DNA of 10,032 nt from Deltaproteobacteria bacterium (lineage in GTDB: Bacteria; Desulfobacterota_B; Binatia; UBA9968): NCBI GenBank assembly GCA_030620935.1, contig JAUXIP010000046.1, forward strand, positions 1 through 10,032, given 5' to 3'. A program made the position numbers and the translations under genes. Below are positions 7,583-10,032 of the stretch, in pieces (position 1 is the stretch's first letter; every line of letters starts with the position of its first letter). The notes beneath the pieces are model-generated. The model did no database searches. It worked only from the letters and a program-made list of their open reading frames with translations, and was not told the DNA's origin.

Positions 7583-8581
7583 ATGGAAAACTTACTTGAG
7601 GTACGCGATCTCAAGACCTATTTTTACACCTCCCAGGGCGTCGTGAAGGCAGTGGACGGCGTCTCCTACGATGTCAAAGCCGGAGAGACTTGTGCCCTGG
7701 TCGGAGAAAGCGGCTGCGGCAAGACGATGAGCGCGCTCTCGATCATGCGCCTTGTGCCTCAACCTCAAGGAGTGATTGCGGGCGGCGAGATCCGCTTCCA
7801 GGGGAAGGATCTTTTAACGCTGGATCAAGAAGAGATGCGGCGGGTCAGGGGCGCGGAGATCGCCATGATCTTCCAGGAGCCGATGACCTCCCTCAATCCC
7901 GTCCTTTCCATCGGCCGCCAAATTACCGAGACCCTGGAAGCTCATCGTACAATATCCAGAAAAGAGACGAAAAGACGCGCTACGGAACTCCTTCAGCTGG
8001 TGGGAATCCCGGATGCTGAGCGGCGACTGTCGGACTATCCCCATCAACTAAGCGGCGGTATGCGGCAGCGAGTGATGATCGCGAGTGCGCTAAGCTGCGA
8101 TCCCAAACTGATCCTGGCCGATGAACCGACGACCGCTTTGGACGTCACCATCCAGGCGCAGATCTTGGAGTTGATGCGCGATCTGGCGCAGAAATTCGGC
8201 GTGGCTCTGATCATCATCACGCATAACCTAGGGGTCGTAGCCCGTTACGCGGATCGCGTCTATGTCATGTATGCCGGCAAGATCATCGAGAGCGGGAGCG
8301 CGCGGGAGATTTATCAAAATCCGCGGCACCCTTATACGATCGGGCTGCTCCGCTCGGTGCCGCGCCTGGATCAGCCGCGCAAGGCCAAGCTGGATCCTAT
8401 TGAAGGGCAGCCTCCGGATTTATGGAATCTCTCCCGCGGTTGCAGTTTTCAACCGCGCTGCAAGTTTGCCGTTGATAAGTGCGCCGAGGCCGTACCTCCA
8501 TTGCAGGAAGTAGGAGAAGGTCACCGGTCGGCCTGCTGGGAAGCGGAAACGCTGCACGAAGAGAAAGTTTTAAGTTCTTAG
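7583..8581 (+). CDS. dppD: Peptide ABC transporter ATP-binding protein, DppD/OppD type
   Basis: Cytoplasmic ATPase subunit of an oligopeptide/dipeptide/nickel-type ABC importer; the substrate cannot be read from this subunit. The 332 residues are normal length. Walker A is GESGCGKT (41-48), the Q-loop region [10 protein letters not shown], signature LSGGMRQR (about 156-163), Walker [13 protein letters not shown] (about 176-187), and the switch His is H214 in ITHNLGVV. The C-terminal oligopeptide-type extension includes [17 protein letters not shown] and four cysteines C287, C293, C300 and C318, the spacing seen in DppD proteins known to bind a [4Fe-4S] cluster. The ATG at 7583 follows a modest TAGGG/AAGG ribosome site. 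It is paired with the DppF-like gene 16 bases downstream, but no permease or binding-protein gene precedes it. Opp versus Dpp assignment is uncertain. Confidence 0.88.
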   Translation: MENLLEVRDLKTYFYTSQGVVKAVDGVSYDVKAGETCALVGESGCGKTMSALSIMRLVPQPQGVIAGGEIRFQGKDLLTLDQEEMRRVRGAEIAMIFQEPMTSLNPVLSIGRQITETLEAHRTISRKETKRRATELLQLVGIPDAERRLSDYPHQLSGGMRQRVMIASALSCDPKLILADEPTTALDVTIQAQILELMRDLAQKFGVALIIITHNLGVVARYADRVYVMYAGKIIESGSAREIYQNPRHPYTIGLLRSVPRLDQPRKAKLDPIEGQPPDLWNLSRGCSFQPRCKFAVDKCAEAVPPLQEVGEGHRSACWEAETLHEEKVLSS

Positions 8582-8600
8582 TTCTCAGTCTTTAGTCATG
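8566..8600 (+). repeat. Degenerate heptamer tandem repeat at dppD/dppF junction
   Basis: Five consecutive 7-base units, AGTTTTA, AGTTCTT, AGTTCTC, AGTCTTT and AGTCATG, run through the dppD stop (8579-8581), fill the 16-base gap and end on the dppF ATG (8598-8600). The first four units match the consensus AGTTCTT at 5-7 of 7 positions; the last keeps only AGT plus chance matches. The unit resembles, in length only, the short tandem heptamers known between genes in cyanobacteria. Confidence 0.55.
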
Positions 8601-9608
8601 CTTCAGGCGCGAAACTCGGAACCCGAAGATCGAAACTCCGTCATCGTCGAAGTGCGCGGCGTCAAAAAATATTTCCCGGTGGTTACGGGTCTGATCGCCC
8701 AACGGGTCGTGGGATGGATCAAAGCCGTCGATGATGTGAGTTTTTCTCTCAGTAGAGGGAAGACCCTTGGCTTGGTCGGAGAGTCCGGCTGCGGCAAGAC
8801 GACGCTAGGACGTTGTATCCTCCAACTGGACCGCCCCACTGATGGGCAGATCTTTTTCGAAGGTCAAGACCTGGCCGGCATGTCGGAGGCAGCCCTGCGT
8901 CCTTTGCGACAACAGATGCAGGTCATTTTCCAGGATCCCTACAGTTCTCTCAATCCTCGCATGACCATCGGCCAGATCATCGGTGAGCCGATACACGTCC
9001 ACAGGTTGGCAAAGGATACGGGCGAGTGCCGCGACCGGGTGGCCGAGCTTCTCTCAGTCGTCGGAATAAACCCCCTGTTGGCCGGTCGTTACCCTCACGA
9101 GTTGAGCGGGGGTCAGAGACAGAGAATCGGCATCGCCCGAGCCCTGGCGCTCAAGCCGAAATTTATCGTTTGTGATGAGCCGGTCTCTGCCTTAGATGTC
9201 TCCATTCAGGCTCAGATCATTAACCTCCTGGAGGAGCTCCAGGAGCGTTTTGCCCTGACTTATCTCTTTATCGCACACGATCTCTCGGTGGTGCGCCATA
9301 TCAGCGACCGGATCGCCGTCATGTATTTGGGAAAGGTCGTCGAGATTGCTGACCGTCAAGAGCTGTACGAAAATCCCCTCCACCCCTATACCCAAGCGCT
9401 TCTTTCAGCTGTTCCTATCCCCGATCCTAAGATCGAGGCCAACCGGGAGCGCCTTGTCCTTAAAGGGGAGGTCTCCAGCGCTCTGAACCGTCCCAGCGGT
9501 TGTGTCTTCCACCCCCGCTGTTCCCTCGGCGACGAGGAGTGTACCAAAGGAGTTCCTGAGTTGAGGGAGATAAAGCCCAATCACTGGGCGGCCTGCATCC
9601 ACGTTTGA
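8598..9608 (+). CDS. dppF: Peptide ABC transporter ATP-binding protein, DppF/OppF type
   Basis: Second cytoplasmic ATPase subunit, expected to form a heterodimer with the DppD-like protein to power peptide import. 336 residues, normal length. Walker A GESGCGKT (61-68), Q-loop [15 protein letters not shown], signature LSGGQRQR (169-176), Walker [13 protein letters not shown] with D193/E194, and switch His H227 in [10 protein letters not shown]. The C-terminal oligopeptide-type extension has [15 protein letters not shown] and cysteines C302, C308, C315 and C333, the same spacing pattern as the partner. The ATG at 8598 is the only reasonable start before the conserved [12 protein letters not shown] block, yet no purine-rich ribosome site precedes it because a heptamer repeat occupies the gap; coupling to dppD translation is likely. 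The first 15 residues ([13 protein letters not shown]) are atypical for the family and may derive from repeat-like DNA. The gene is followed three bases later by repeat copy 2. Confidence 0.88.
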   Translation: MLQARNSEPEDRNSVIVEVRGVKKYFPVVTGLIAQRVVGWIKAVDDVSFSLSRGKTLGLVGESGCGKTTLGRCILQLDRPTDGQIFFEGQDLAGMSEAALRPLRQQMQVIFQDPYSSLNPRMTIGQIIGEPIHVHRLAKDTGECRDRVAELLSVVGINPLLAGRYPHELSGGQRQRIGIARALALKPKFIVCDEPVSALDVSIQAQIINLLEELQERFALTYLFIAHDLSVVRHISDRIAVMYLGKVVEIADRQELYENPLHPYTQALLSAVPIPDPKIEANRERLVLKGEVSSALNRPSGCVFHPRCSLGDEECTKGVPELREIKPNHWAACIHV

Positions 9609-9610
9609 CT

Positions 9611-9743
9611 CTGGCCGCCGAGAAGGCGGCGCTTGCTGCGTTGTCGCTTCGGGCTCGCATCCTCACGTACTGCCGTGTACGCTCCGGTGCGATTCGCCTG
9701 TAAGATAGGGCCGCCTTGCACCCGCCACCTTCTCGGCGGCCAG
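9611..9743 (+). repeat. Palindromic dispersed element, copy 2 (intact ends)
   Basis: A 133-bp element with perfect 16-bp terminal inverted repeats: CTGGCCGCCGAGAAGG at 9611-9626 and its complement at 9728-9743. The complementarity extends to 26 bp with three mismatches. An inner imperfect hairpin is seen around 9659-9694, where TCGCATCCTCACGTAC faces GTACGCTCCGGTGCGA. It is the better-preserved partner of 4494-4616, in the same orientation. No target-site duplication is obvious, and no ORF reads convincingly through it. It lies three bases after the dppF stop and ahead of a converging minus-strand gene. As RNA the ends could form a long stem, but no U-run follows, so it is not a classical intrinsic terminator. 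A non-autonomous MITE/REP-like element is the best call. Confidence 0.88.
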
Positions 9744-9788
9744 GGCTTTCGAACAGTTGCAAGTGTGGGTAGGGAAGTGTTGTTGGGG

Positions 9789-10032
9789 TTAACGCGCTGG
9801 CCGGGGCAGGTTGGTGTAGCGGCCGGTCTGGAGGAGATGCTCGGCCACTTGGAGCAGGGCGATCGCGATCTGGCTGTGCTGAATTCGTCCCGCCGTTGAA
9901 GACGCGGTATTCCATGGTGCCGGATTCGTACTTCGCTCGTATCTCAGCTCCTGGCCGTTCTCAGCGAACACCGTGAGATTTAATCCTGAGATCACGCCAT
10001 AGCGGTTTTTGTTATAAATCATAGTGGCGAGA
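9789..10032 (-). CDS. 3' end of unidentified gene, possible amidoligase-like C-terminus, frame disturbed
   Basis: On the minus strand an open frame enters from beyond the window (LATMIYNKNRYGVISGLN at the edge) and ends at a TAA (9789-9791). The last 30 or so residues (QIAIALLQVAEHLLQTGRY) are helical with high-GC third positions, which looks coding. The middle of this frame (about 9890-9935) reads as an S/T/A/P/N-rich stretch unlike the flanks, while a neighbouring frame there reads YESGTMEYRVFNGG. Joined, the segments would give GLNLT, then GTMEYRVFNG, then a helix, an order that recalls the end of the Amidoligase_2 (COOH-NH2 ligase) family. I recognise this only weakly. It could be a pseudogene, an assembly error or a chance resemblance. 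The ATG at 10020-10022 need not be the start, because the frame is open to the window edge. It converges on dppF across repeat copy 2. Confidence 0.4.
   Translation of the reverse strand, partial: LATMIYNKNRYGVISGLNLTVFAENGQELRYERSTNPAPWNTASSTAGRIQHSQIAIALLQVAEHLLQTGRYTNLPRPAR

Noticed and set aside
9611..9743. Repeat copy 2 as a classical rho-independent terminator for dppF.
   Set aside because: The stem is long enough, but its arms are over 100 bases apart and no U-run follows; a dispersed repeat explains it better, though it may still affect mRNA ends.
9633..9899. Plus-strand open frame of 88 codons after dppF.
   Set aside because: Most of it is translated from the repeat element and the complement of the minus-strand gene; there is no ribosome site and no recognisable protein.

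Overview
The window looks like ordinary chromosomal housekeeping DNA from an uncultured or environmental Gram-negative-like bacterium of moderately high GC. The non-mevalonate isoprenoid gene ispG, a bacterial-type ProS with an editing insertion, a UPF0182 membrane protein and high-GC third codon positions fit the broad deltaproteobacterial / Methylomirabilota / Rokubacteria / Tectomicrobia-like soil lineages. This placement is inference; no taxonomic marker in the window settles it.

Layout. (1) 1-714, plus strand: the 3' part of thiD (thiamine pyrimidine kinase), cut by the window edge. (2) 809-4437, minus strand: a compact unit transcribed ispG -> proS -> pyrF (isoprenoid precursor synthesis, tRNA-Pro charging, UMP synthesis). 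It has a near-consensus promoter with an 18-nt spacer at 4459-4488, overlapped by a 9-bp inverted repeat. The end of pyrF converges on thiD. (3) 4438-4787: the divergent intergenic region between ispG and the next gene. It carries copy 1 of a palindromic repeat element. (4) 4788-9608, plus strand: a 912-aa UPF0182 membrane protein, then two oligopeptide/dipeptide-type ABC transporter ATPases (DppD-like and DppF-like), all closely spaced. No permease or substrate-binding gene accompanies the ATPases here. (5) 9611-9743: copy 2 of the same repeat, starting three bases after the dppF stop, with near-perfect inverted ends. (6) 9789-10032, minus strand: the 3' end of an unidentified gene converging on dppF. 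Its coding signal appears to switch frame and back, and it shows a weak amidoligase-like motif.

I found no CRISPR array, defence island, phage, transposase gene, rRNA or tRNA. The best leads beyond routine annotation are the two-copy MITE/REP-like element, the operator-like repeat over the ispG promoter and start, the interrupted minus-strand gene at the right edge, and the ATPase pair without its own permeases next to a membrane protein of unknown function.
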